The position numbers and the translations under genes were made by a program. From assembly GCA_964558295.1 (NCBI GenBank), contig CAZLDQ010000070.1:1-25125 (forward strand): a DNA stretch of 25,125 nt. Reading direction: 5' to 3'. The notes under the pieces were generated by a model, which did no database searches, was not told the origin of the DNA, and was given only the letters and a program-made list of their open reading frames with translations. The stretch's first letter is position 1; every line of letters starts with the position of its first letter. Positions 8,857 to 16,547 of the stretch are shown in pieces. Source of the DNA: JBDKTH01 sp964558295 (GTDB lineage Bacteria > Planctomycetota > Planctomycetia > Pirellulales > Thermoguttaceae).

Positions 8857-9501
8857 ATGCGTCTCAGCATGAACGCGCTTTTGATCATCGACGTCCAAAA
8901 CGACTTCTGCCCCGGCGGGACCTTGGCCGTGCCGGAGGGGGATCGGGTTGTGCCGGTGATCAATCAGATTCAGCCGCACTTCGATCTGGTGGTGGCCACG
9001 CAGGATTGGCACCCCGCGGAGCATGGCAGTTTTGCCGCCAGCCATCCGGATCGGCGGCCGGGTGAAGTGATCGATCTCGACGGACTGGCACAAATCCTCT
9101 GGCCGGTCCATTGTGTTCAACACACGCCCGGGGCGGAGTTCCATCCGGAGCTTGATCGCGGCCGTATCGCCCGGGTATTTCAGAAAGGGGTGGAGCCGCA
9201 GATCGACAGCTACAGCGGTTTTTTTGACAACGGCCATCGCCGCTTGACCGGCCTGGCCGATTATCTTCAGACGCAGGGGGTGAGTGATGTCTACGTCGCG
9301 GGATTGGCCACCGACTACTGTGTGAAGTATACGGCCCTGGATGCGGTTGCCCTTGGTTTTTGCACGCACCTGATCCAAGACGCTTGCCGCGGCGTGGAAC
9401 TTGCTCCAGGGGATGTGGCCCGGGCAATCAACGAGATGCACGCGGCGGGGGTGAGGATGGTGACGTCTGCGGATGTCGTGCGAGCGGAGGAAAGACGATA
9501 A
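8857..9501 (+). CDS. pncA: Nicotinamidase
   Basis: It hydrolyses nicotinamide to nicotinate and ammonia, feeding PncB. It is an isochorismatase-like fold protein of 214 residues, very close in pattern to E. coli PncA. The catalytic triad is Asp12 (LIIDVQNDFCPGG), Lys110 (VFQKG) and Cys155 (GLATDYCVKYT). The metal site is Asp50/His52 (TQDWHP) and His86 (WPVHCVQ). The start could instead be Met5 at 8869, which would leave Asp8; neither start has a clear ribosome binding site. It lies 60 bases after the nrtR-like gene on the same strand and is the last gene of the NAD cluster. Confidence 0.93.
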   Translation: MRLSMNALLIIDVQNDFCPGGTLAVPEGDRVVPVINQIQPHFDLVVATQDWHPAEHGSFAASHPDRRPGEVIDLDGLAQILWPVHCVQHTPGAEFHPELDRGRIARVFQKGVEPQIDSYSGFFDNGHRRLTGLADYLQTQGVSDVYVAGLATDYCVKYTALDAVALGFCTHLIQDACRGVELAPGDVARAINEMHAAGVRMVTSADVVRAEERR

Positions 9502-9510
9502 CCGCAGAGG

Positions 9511-9552
9511 CTCCCGGCACAAGTGCCTGGGCTAAACGGAGTGCGTGGGGTT
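9511..9552. repeat. Palindromic repeat between convergent genes (copy 1)
   Basis: CCCGGCAC-AA-GTGCCTGGG is self-complementary with one G-T pair, so it can form a hairpin. It is followed by GCTAAACGG and then GTGGGGTT (9545-9552). A 20-of-22 match to 9518-9539 occurs at 16495-16516, again between two converging genes. It may serve as a shared bidirectional terminator or be a REP-like element. The only T-run is TTTTT near 9554. Confidence 0.55.
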
Positions 9553-9560
9553 ATTTTTCG

Positions 9561-10619
9561 TCACGGCTGGGGTATGAACTTCTGGGCACGCTTGCCGATG
9601 ATGTCGACCAGGTAGAGGTTCCCGTGCGAATCCAACGCGAGGCTGTGGACCCAGTTGACGTCGCCGGGCTGTTCCTTACCGTCTTCGCCTTTGGGCAGGG
9701 TCCAGAGCATGCGGAGTCTACCGGTGGGGTCGAACTTCATGATCAACTGGTCCTTGGGCGGACAGCCGAGGACGCTGTCTTCGGTGCGCCACGGCATCGG
9801 CGAGGAGCCGCAGACCCAGATGTCATCGTTCTTGCTGACCCACAACGACCAGGGCACCAGCAGGCTTGACCAGACGTCCAAGAGTTTGCCGTCCTGATCG
9901 AAGACCTGGATGCGGTTGTTGTTCCGGTCGGCCACGTAGAGGCGGCCCTGGGAGTCGGCGACAATCGAGTGTGGCAGGCTGAACTCGCCCGGCGCGGTGC
10001 CGAGCTGGCCCCATGCTTTGACGAACCGGCCAGACTTGTCGAAGTGTACGATGCGTGAATTACCGTAACCGTCGGAGACGAAGACGTCACTGGCGGGGGT
10101 GACGACCATGTCGGTCGGCTTGTTCAAGTGGTGTTCATCGTCGCCCGGTTGGCCCGGCGTGCCGAGTATCTTGAGGAGCTTGCCATCGGGCGTGCATTGC
10201 ATGACAACGTGCTTGCCTACGTCGGCCAGCCAGACGTTTCCTTGCTGGTCAAAGCGGATCTGGTGAGACGTGCCGACGAGATCGTCGCCCCAGGCGAAGA
10301 GAAACTTGCCACTGGCGTCGTAGACCTGAACAGGCGGTTTGGCCCGGGTGAAGATCCACACGCGATCCTGGCTGTCCACGGCGACGCCTGGCGTTCCCCC
10401 CCACGCCATCTCGGCCGGCCGCTGGGGCCAAGTGGGGTCCACCTGGAAGGATGTGGCCAGATTCTTCCGTGGGTAGACGGGTGAGGTGGCTTGCTGGTAT
10501 TGCGGTGGGGGCGTCTGGCCGAACAGGGGGACGGTGTCGGCCGACAACAGTCCGATTCCGGCTATCACGATCAGTCCTCGCAGCAATCCGCTTGCAGGAT
10601 AGGTCCAATCAGCCGCCAT
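9561..10619 (-). CDS. Secreted NHL-repeat beta-propeller protein
   Basis: This is an exported protein made mostly of NHL repeats that should fold as a six-bladed beta-propeller, related to the peptidyl-alpha-hydroxyglycine amidating lyase-like proteins common in planctomycetes. The start at 10619 is chosen over 10670 because a CGGAG ribosome binding site precedes it and the product then opens with a hydrophobic signal segment (GLLRGLIVIAGIGLL). Repeat units can be seen as PGVAVDSQDRVWIF, HQIRFDQQGNVWLADV, TDMVVTPASDVFVSDGYG, HSIVADSQGRLYVADRNNNR and HSLALDSHGNLYLVD. The closing repeat reaches the C-terminus, so it appears full length (352 residues). Substrate or binding partner is unknown; lyase activity should not be assumed. 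Confidence 0.8.
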   Translation of the reverse strand: MAADWTYPASGLLRGLIVIAGIGLLSADTVPLFGQTPPPQYQQATSPVYPRKNLATSFQVDPTWPQRPAEMAWGGTPGVAVDSQDRVWIFTRAKPPVQVYDASGKFLFAWGDDLVGTSHQIRFDQQGNVWLADVGKHVVMQCTPDGKLLKILGTPGQPGDDEHHLNKPTDMVVTPASDVFVSDGYGNSRIVHFDKSGRFVKAWGQLGTAPGEFSLPHSIVADSQGRLYVADRNNNRIQVFDQDGKLLDVWSSLLVPWSLWVSKNDDIWVCGSSPMPWRTEDSVLGCPPKDQLIMKFDPTGRLRMLWTLPKGEDGKEQPGDVNWVHSLALDSHGNLYLVDIIGKRAQKFIPQP

Positions 10620-10741
10620 GATGCATCTCCGGGGAAAGCTACTCGGATGTAGGGAAGAACGCGTTTCCAATTTTCCGAGTCTATCGTTCGGGAAGGGGCG
10701 GCGTCAACGGTTGAGCGAGCCGGGGGTGTGGCAAGATTTCC

Positions 10742-10886
10742 TGGCATCCCTGTGCAGGTGCCCTGCCTGCCGTAGCGTAGGCATCTTGCCTGAGGCCAAC
10801 TCTGCAGCCTCCGCGGCCAGGCAAGATGCCTGGCTTACAACACACAAGCGGGACGCTTATGCTACGAGTCAGGCAGGATGCTTGTC
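10742..10886. repeat. Cluster of palindromic repeats
   Basis: AGGCATCTTGCCT at 10779-10791 and its exact reverse complement AGGCAAGATGCCT at 10819-10831 form 13-base arms, extended by GAGGCC/GCGGCC on the inner side, around a loop of about 27 bases. A degenerate copy (CAGGCAGGATGCTTG) follows at about 10869-10883, and related CTGGCATCCC/TGCCTGCC sequence precedes it. The unit has no open frame and no terminator-like T-run. It looks like a REP-type intergenic element in the gap between the NHL gene and btpA. Confidence 0.65.
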
Positions 10887-10941
10887 TCGGCAATTGCCAG
10901 GGAAGATTTGCCACTCCCGCGCGCCGGTGGCTTTGCCCTAC

Positions 10942-10967
10942 CGGATCAGGATCGATATACTGATCCG
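10942..10967 (+). promoter_or_regulatory. Inverted repeat upstream of the BtpA-family gene
   Basis: CGGATCAG (10942-10949) and CTGATCCG (10960-10967) are exact 8-base inverted arms around GATCGATATA. The element ends 30 bases before the BtpA-family start and contains ATATAC, which could be part of a promoter. It could be an operator or a leader hairpin. No matching regulator can be named. Confidence 0.45.
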
Positions 10968-10997
10968 ATTCAGTCCCCGAGTGTCAAGGTATCGCCC

Positions 10998-11786
10998 ATG
11001 CTTTCGCTGTTTCGAGTTTCCAAGCCGATCATCGGCATGCTCCATGCCCCGGCGCTACCCGGCGCGCCGGGTTACCAAGGCTCGTTTGAGGCGGTTCGGG
11101 AGGCTGTTTTGCGCGACGCGGAAGCCTTGGTTACCGGTGGGGTCCATGGGTTGATGCTGGAGAACTTCGGCGACGTGCCGTTTTATCCGGGGCGGGTGCC
11201 GGCCGAGGTGGTCGCCTGTATGACCTCGCTGGCCGTTCAGGTCCGCACGCGGTTTGACGTGCCGCTGGGGATCAACGTCTTGCGTAACGACGGACGGAGT
11301 GCCCTGGCGGTGGCCGTGGCGGCGGGAGCCCAGTTTATCCGCGTCAACGTGCTTTGCGGGGCGCGGGTGACCGATCAGGGGATCCTTCAGGCCGTGGCCC
11401 ATCACCTGCTTCGCGATCGCGTCTTGCTTGAGGCGGGGACAATCCGGATTTTGGCCGATGTCGATGTGAAGCACTCCGCCCCGCTCGGCCCGCGGTCGCT
11501 GGAAGACGAAGCCCGGGAAACGCTGGAACGAGGTGGGGCCGATGGTCTGATTGTCACGGGGGCTGCAACGGGCCAGCCGACCGAAGTTGATGCGGTGTTT
11601 CGGGTAAAACGCGTGGTTGGGAAAGCTCCGGTGTTGGTGGGCAGTGGGATTACTCCGGAGACGATCGCCAGCTTTCTCCCGATTGCCGATGGGTTCATTG
11701 TCGGTACGTCGCTCAAGCGGGAGGGGGGGACCACGAATCCTGTCGAGCTGGCACGGGTTCGGGCCCTGGTGGGGGCCATCGGGTAG
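10998..11786 (+). CDS. BtpA-family TIM-barrel protein
   Basis: It belongs to the BtpA/SgcQ family, predicted TIM-barrel proteins named after a cyanobacterial factor needed for photosystem I stability. Outside phototrophs their role is not established, and nothing else here is photosynthetic. The start at 10998 follows AAGGT at 10986-10990 and puts the conserved SKPIIGMLHAPALPGAPGY at the N-terminus; the longer frame from 10878 adds unrelated residues. Conserved segments include GVHGLMLENFGDVPF near 51, RVNVLCGARVTDQG near 115, LADVDVKHSAPLG near 153, GLIVTGAATG near 187 and the final LVGSGITPE and GFIVGTSLKREG, which resemble a phosphate-binding site. 262 residues is full length. No operon partner is evident; a 175-base gap separates it from egtB. 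Confidence 0.85.
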   Translation: MLSLFRVSKPIIGMLHAPALPGAPGYQGSFEAVREAVLRDAEALVTGGVHGLMLENFGDVPFYPGRVPAEVVACMTSLAVQVRTRFDVPLGINVLRNDGRSALAVAVAAGAQFIRVNVLCGARVTDQGILQAVAHHLLRDRVLLEAGTIRILADVDVKHSAPLGPRSLEDEARETLERGGADGLIVTGAATGQPTEVDAVFRVKRVVGKAPVLVGSGITPETIASFLPIADGFIVGTSLKREGGTTNPVELARVRALVGAIG

Positions 11787-11961
11787 GGCCGGCTTTGTTC
11801 GGTCCAATGACGCGATTAGGCCGGTGCCAGCACTGCCCGTGAGAGAAATCCCGATAGCCGGCGGGCTTGTCGGGGCTTGCCCCTGGTTGAAAAATGTCGG
11901 CATGGGCTCCTTTGCGCGAGCGCTGCCGGATCGTGCCTTGCTTGAACCATGAGGTCACGTC

Positions 11962-13302
11962 ATGGAAAACTACGATGGGGTCGAGTCCTTAGTCGAGTCG
12001 CCGACCAGCCGTGAGCTGCTCCTGGAGCAGTATCGCGCAGTGCGTCGGGCGAGTATCCGGATGTGTGAGCCGCTGGAACCGGAGGCGTTTCGCATCCAAC
12101 CGATCGACGAAGTCAGTCCGCCGTGGTGGAACCTGGGACATACCAGTTGGTTTTACGTGCGGAACCTGTTGGAGCCGTTTGGAGGCGAGGTGGTCGAGGA
12201 GGACGAAGACTACGACTATGTGCTCAACTCCTATTATGCCTCGTTGGGCCCTCGGGTTGCCCGAAGCCGCCGCGGCCTTTTGACTCGGCCGACGACTGCC
12301 GAGATCTATCGTTATCGCGAGTCGGTCGACTGTCGCATGGAGGAGTTGATCCATCGGGTCGAGGACGATCGCTGGAACGAGTTCGCCTTTACGCTGACCG
12401 TGGGATTGAATCACGAGCAGCAACACCAGGAGTTGTTTTATACGGAGATCAAATACACCCTGGCCCAGGACCCGTTTCCGCTGCGCCGGCCGTATCGCAC
12501 ACCGAGCGACACGGCGGAGTCGGTTTCGGAACGGTCGGCCTCCGAGGTGGAGATGGTTCCGTTTGAAGGCGGACTATTGGAGTTCGGCAACTTGGAAGGC
12601 GGATGGTGTTGGGACAATGAGCTGCCGGTGCACCGCTACTACCTCCATCCGTTTGCGATTCAGAACCGTCTGGTCACCAACGGCGAGTATCTTGAGTTTA
12701 TCGACGACGGCGGTTATGCGCGGGAGTTGCTCTGGCTCGACAACGGATGGACCCTAGCGCAAGCCGGCGAATGGAATGGTCCACTGTATTGGGAACGCCT
12801 TGGTGGGCAGTGGTGGCTTTGGACCCTTGACGGGGTGCGAGCGATCGATCCAGCCGAGCCGGTTTGCCATATTAGTTTCTACGAGGCCGATGCGTTTGCC
12901 CGCTGGAAGACACACACCTTTGACGAGTACCGTGGAGCCCGGCTGCCGACGGAACGTGAATGGGAACATGCGGTCCGTTCCTCGGGGCAGACGCCGGCGG
13001 CGGGCAATCTGCTGGAAAGCGGGGCTTTGCATCCCCGCCCGGCACAAGGCCAACAGGCCCTGAAGCAGCCGTTCGGCGACGTTTGGGAGTGGACCTTGAG
13101 CTACTACGAACCTTACCCAGGCTATCAGGCGTTTCGCGGGGCGTTGGCCGAGTACAACGGCAAGTTCATGGACAACCAACGCGTGCTTCGTGGTGGGTCG
13201 TGTGTGACGCCGGCCGATCACATCCGCGTGAGCTATCGCAACTTCTGGGCTCCCGGCACCCGGTTTCAGTTCAGCGGCCTTCGGCTGGCGCAAGATCTGT
13301 AG
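11962..13302 (+). CDS. egtB: EgtB-type iron-dependent sulfoxide synthase
   Basis: In ergothioneine synthesis EgtB uses non-haem Fe(II) and oxygen to join a thiol (gamma-glutamylcysteine or cysteine) to hercynine. The N-terminal DinB-like domain shows the three-histidine iron site: His60 (WWNLGH) and His151/His155 (GLNHEQQHQELFYTEI). The C-terminal formylglycine-generating-enzyme fold starts near residue 195 and ends with GDVWEWT, EYNGKFMDNQ, VLRGGSC and FSGLRLAQDL. At 446 residues it is complete, with GAGG upstream of the start. The thiol substrate cannot be read from the sequence. The gene behind it is a broken egtD, so whether hercynine is made in this organism depends on another copy elsewhere. 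Confidence 0.9.
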   Translation: MENYDGVESLVESPTSRELLLEQYRAVRRASIRMCEPLEPEAFRIQPIDEVSPPWWNLGHTSWFYVRNLLEPFGGEVVEEDEDYDYVLNSYYASLGPRVARSRRGLLTRPTTAEIYRYRESVDCRMEELIHRVEDDRWNEFAFTLTVGLNHEQQHQELFYTEIKYTLAQDPFPLRRPYRTPSDTAESVSERSASEVEMVPFEGGLLEFGNLEGGWCWDNELPVHRYYLHPFAIQNRLVTNGEYLEFIDDGGYARELLWLDNGWTLAQAGEWNGPLYWERLGGQWWLWTLDGVRAIDPAEPVCHISFYEADAFARWKTHTFDEYRGARLPTEREWEHAVRSSGQTPAAGNLLESGALHPRPAQGQQALKQPFGDVWEWTLSYYEPYPGYQAFRGALAEYNGKFMDNQRVLRGGSCVTPADHIRVSYRNFWAPGTRFQFSGLRLAQDL

Positions 13303-13316
13303 CCCGGAGGGACGTA

Positions 13317-13673
13317 ATGCCAGCGAGCCACGAAGTCTTGCCGGTCCGGGGAGACAATTGGTCGGCTGAAGGCTTCGCCCGGAATGTTTGCCGGGGACTC
13401 GCGGCTGTGCCGAAGAACATTTCCTCGCGATGCTTCCATGATGAGCGGGGCAGCCGGCTGTTCTAACGGATCACGCAACTGCCCGAGTATCCTTTGGCTC
13501 GTTGCGAATGGGCCATTCTCCAAGACGGTGCGAACCGAATCGCTGCGGCTGTCTCGGGCAGGCCGTTTGGGCTGGTCGAACTGGGGAGCGACAGCACGAA
13601 GACCGGATTCTTGCTCCGCGGCTTCCTTGAGCAGGGACTATGTTTCCAGTATGTGCCGGGCGATATCTGCCGG
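13317..13673 (+). pseudogene. egtD: Decayed egtD remnant (histidine methyltransferase)
   Basis: Fifteen bases after egtB an ATG opens a frame that matches the N-terminus of EgtD, the SAM-dependent L-histidine trimethylase: GLAAVPKNISSRCFHDERGS then RLF. A TAA at 13464-13466 interrupts it. The same frame goes on immediately with RITQLPEYPLARCEWAIL, AAAVSGRPFGLVELGSDSTK and QYVPGDICR, all in EgtD order. After about 13673 the similarity stops, so roughly 120 of the usual 320 or so residues remain. The SAM-binding glycine loop is altered: GSDS where GSGS is usual. Because the remnant stays in one frame across the stop, a nonsense mutation plus loss of the 3' part is the simplest reading. A sequencing error could explain the stop but not the missing 200 residues. 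Confidence 0.85.
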
Positions 13674-13879
13674 GTAACGATCATTGATCTGGTCCAGACG
13701 CTTTGCTGTCGGGACCGGTTCGCGACTCTCTGCCTGTGCTGGATTGTGGTCGAGTATTTTGATGCCTTCCGAAATTGAACGCCGCAAGCCGTTTTGTTAG
13801 TATGGGGGGAGGCTCCTGATGGGATTCCATCCGAGCGGAGCCACGATGGGAAACCCAATTCGCGCAAGAGGACTCTCCT

Positions 13880-16447
13880 ATGCTACTGAGTCGTACAACA
13901 ATCTTGGCCACAGGATTTCTGGTGTTCAGCGTGATGGGGCTTTGTGCGGCGGAACAAGCGAAAGAGCCCGGGCCGACATTGTCGGAGATGCTGGCCTCGG
14001 CACCGAAGCCAAGGCGGCTCGCGTTACGTCCGGAGGTGGTGAAGACCTATGTCGATGCCTTTCAGGCGAAGGACGAGGAATTCTATCCGTCGTACATCGG
14101 CAACTCGGACGCGTGGTCATTTTTGGAGCGGAACGTGCCTTGGTTCGAGTGTCCGGATAAGGATCTGGAAGAAATCTACTACTTTCGCTGGTGGACCTAC
14201 CGAAAACACATCAAGTTGACGCCCGACGGATTCGTGATCACCGAATTTCTGCCCAAGGTAGCATGGTCGGGGAAGTATAACACGATCAGTTGCTCCGCCG
14301 GCCATCACTTGTATGAGGGGCGATGGCTGAGCGATCCCCGTTATTTGGACGACTACTCGGTCTTCTGGTTTCGCAGAGGGGGCGAACCGCGACTTTACAG
14401 CTTCTGGGCAGCCGATGCGATCTGGAATCGGGCCATGGTGACTGGCGACACGCGGCTGGCGATCGACCTGTTGCCCGATCTGGTGGCCAACTACGAGGCA
14501 TGGGAGCAGACGCATCGCGATCCGAATGGGCTCTTTTGGCAGATCGACGGCCGGGACGGTATGGAAGTCTCGATCGGCGGTAGCGGCTACCGCGCGACGA
14601 TCAACAGCTATATGTATGGCGACGCGATGGCAATCGCTCGGATTGCCGAACTGGCGGGCAAGACCGAACTGGCCGCAACGTATCGCGAAAAGGCAAGCCG
14701 GATTCGGCAACTCGTTCTGGAGAAGCTATGGGACCCGCAGGCGGAGTTCTTTAAGGTCTCGCCGCGTGGCGAAAACATTCGCCTGGCCGACGTTCGGGAA
14801 TTGCACGGTTACACGCCCTGGTACTTCAATTTGCCCGATCTGGCCAAGGTTGGGGCATGGAAGCAACTCATGGACCCTCAGGGCTTTTTTGCGCCGTATG
14901 GTCCTACCACGGCTGAGCAACGTCATCCGCGATTCACGCTGTCTTACGAGGGGCATGAGTGTCAGTGGAACGGCCCGAGTTGGCCATTTGCCACGTCGGT
15001 CACGCTGGTGGCCATGGCCAATGTGCTCAACCAGGGGCCGCAGGATGTCATCAGCCGCCGCGATTACTTGACTCTGCTGAAGACTTTTGCGAAGTCGCAC
15101 CGGCTCAAACGCGAGGATGGGCGGGTGGTGCCCTGGATCGACGAAAACCTCAACGCGCAAACCGGTGACTGGATCTCTCGCACACGGCTGAAGACCTGGC
15201 GCAACGGCACGTGGGACCCGCGCAAAGGAGGCGTGGAGCGAGGCAAGGATTACAATCACTCGAGTTATGCCGACCTGATTATCAGCGGCCTTGTCGGGCT
15301 TCGCCCCCGGTCGGACGAGACGCTCGAAGTCAACCCGCTCGTGCCGGAAAATACCTGGGATTACTTCTGCCTGGATGGCGTGCGTTACCACAACCACTGG
15401 TTGACGATCCTTTACGACCGTACGGGGAAGCGATACAAGCAGGGGACCGGGCTGCGAATCTTCGCCGATGGGCAGGAGGTTGCCGCTTCGGAGAAGCTTT
15501 CACGAGTGAGCGTTTCGCTGGCCGGGGTTTTGCCGCTGGCAGAGACCGCGGGCGGCTGGGTGAAGTATGAGGGTAATCCGGTGCTGGGCGGGGACCTGGG
15601 GACTTGTTTTGATATCTCGGCTCTCAAAGAAGGCGACGTGTACCGCCTGTGGATCTCTTGGCGGCCGAAGGCGAGCATTGCCTTGGTCGAAAGCGCCGAC
15701 GGGCTGCACTGGAGTAAGCCGGAGATCGTCCTGGGGCCGAATCCGAACACCGATTGGGAATCACACGTCAACCGGCCGGTCGTCCTCAAGCGAGACGGGC
15801 AGTACCACATGTGGTACACGGGGCAGGCGCGGAAGCGTTCGTGGATCGGCTATGCCACGAGCCCGGACGGCAAGACCTGGAAACGTATGAGCGACCAGCC
15901 CGTGCTCTCGTCAGAACAGCCCTGGGAGAAAGTGGCCGTCATGTGCCCGCACGTTCTTTGGGAGGAAAAGACCAAGCTCTATCGGATGTGGTATTCCGGG
16001 GGTGGGCAGTATGAGCCGGATGCGATCGGCTATGCGACGAGTCCCGACGGCCTTCATTGGACGAAGTATCCCCACAACCCGGTCATGTGTGCTGATCCCC
16101 ATTCGCCTTGGGAACAGCATCTCGTGACGGCTTGCCAGGTTCTCAAGCAGGGGGACTGGCACGTGATGTTCTACATTGGCTTCCGCGACATCCACCATGC
16201 CCAGATCGGCTTGGCCCGTTCACGCGACGGAATCACCAATTGGCAACGGCATCCTGCCAACCCGATTATCCGACCGGGCTTGGGCTACTGGGATCACGAC
16301 GCCTGCTATAAGCCGTCGGCCGTGTTTGACGGCACGAAGTGGCTGCTTTGGTACAACGGCCGGCACGGCCATTTCGAGCAGATTGGCGTGGCGACCCACG
16401 AAGGGGAGGATCTCGGGTTTCCTGGCGAGGCAAGTGCCTCTCGCTAG
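13880..16447 (+). CDS. Secreted two-domain glycoside hydrolase
   Basis: This is a probable exported carbohydrate-active enzyme with two modules. A signal peptide (MLLSRTTILATGFLVFSVMG, cut near CAA-EQ) follows an AGAGGA ribosome binding site at 13867-13872. Residues about 45-545 look like an (alpha/alpha)6-barrel enzyme of the MGH1/GH63-like group, with candidate catalytic segments DGRDGMEVS near 217 and HECQWNGPSWP near 357, then a small beta domain (SGLVGLRPRSDETLEVNPL). Residues about 555-850 form a five-bladed beta-propeller-like module of GH43/GH32/GH130 type with repeated MWYTG, MWYSGG and LLWYNG strands and GYATSPDG turns. Both modules appear intact, so this is a fusion of two hydrolase-like folds rather than a frameshift. 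Substrate is unknown. Confidence 0.8.
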   Translation: MLLSRTTILATGFLVFSVMGLCAAEQAKEPGPTLSEMLASAPKPRRLALRPEVVKTYVDAFQAKDEEFYPSYIGNSDAWSFLERNVPWFECPDKDLEEIYYFRWWTYRKHIKLTPDGFVITEFLPKVAWSGKYNTISCSAGHHLYEGRWLSDPRYLDDYSVFWFRRGGEPRLYSFWAADAIWNRAMVTGDTRLAIDLLPDLVANYEAWEQTHRDPNGLFWQIDGRDGMEVSIGGSGYRATINSYMYGDAMAIARIAELAGKTELAATYREKASRIRQLVLEKLWDPQAEFFKVSPRGENIRLADVRELHGYTPWYFNLPDLAKVGAWKQLMDPQGFFAPYGPTTAEQRHPRFTLSYEGHECQWNGPSWPFATSVTLVAMANVLNQGPQDVISRRDYLTLLKTFAKSHRLKREDGRVVPWIDENLNAQTGDWISRTRLKTWRNGTWDPRKGGVERGKDYNHSSYADLIISGLVGLRPRSDETLEVNPLVPENTWDYFCLDGVRYHNHWLTILYDRTGKRYKQGTGLRIFADGQEVAASEKLSRVSVSLAGVLPLAETAGGWVKYEGNPVLGGDLGTCFDISALKEGDVYRLWISWRPKASIALVESADGLHWSKPEIVLGPNPNTDWESHVNRPVVLKRDGQYHMWYTGQARKRSWIGYATSPDGKTWKRMSDQPVLSSEQPWEKVAVMCPHVLWEEKTKLYRMWYSGGGQYEPDAIGYATSPDGLHWTKYPHNPVMCADPHSPWEQHLVTACQVLKQGDWHVMFYIGFRDIHHAQIGLARSRDGITNWQRHPANPIIRPGLGYWDHDACYKPSAVFDGTKWLLWYNGRHGHFEQIGVATHEGEDLGFPGEASASR

Positions 16448-16494
16448 ACTTGTTGAATCCCAGGGTGATTGCGGACGCGGACAACCGAACACGA

Positions 16495-16547
16495 CACAAG
16501 TGCCGTGGCTAAACGGTTTGTGCCGTACTCCACGGAAAACGTGGGGT
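16495..16547. repeat. Palindromic repeat between convergent genes (copy 2)
   Basis: 16495-16516 matches 9518-9539 at 20 of 22 bases (CACAAGTGCC..GGCTAAACGG with two central differences). It is followed by a hairpin CCACG-GAAAA-CGTGG (16530-16544) and GTGGGGTT (16541-16548), the same closing motif as in copy 1. As with copy 1, it sits between genes that converge. The hairpin could help end transcription from both sides, although there is no long T-run. Confidence 0.5.

Noticed and set aside
13494..13778. An independent small gene after egtB
   Set aside because: Its first 60 codons are the continuation of EgtD in the same frame as the upstream piece, so it is part of a pseudogene. The last 34 codons match nothing I know.
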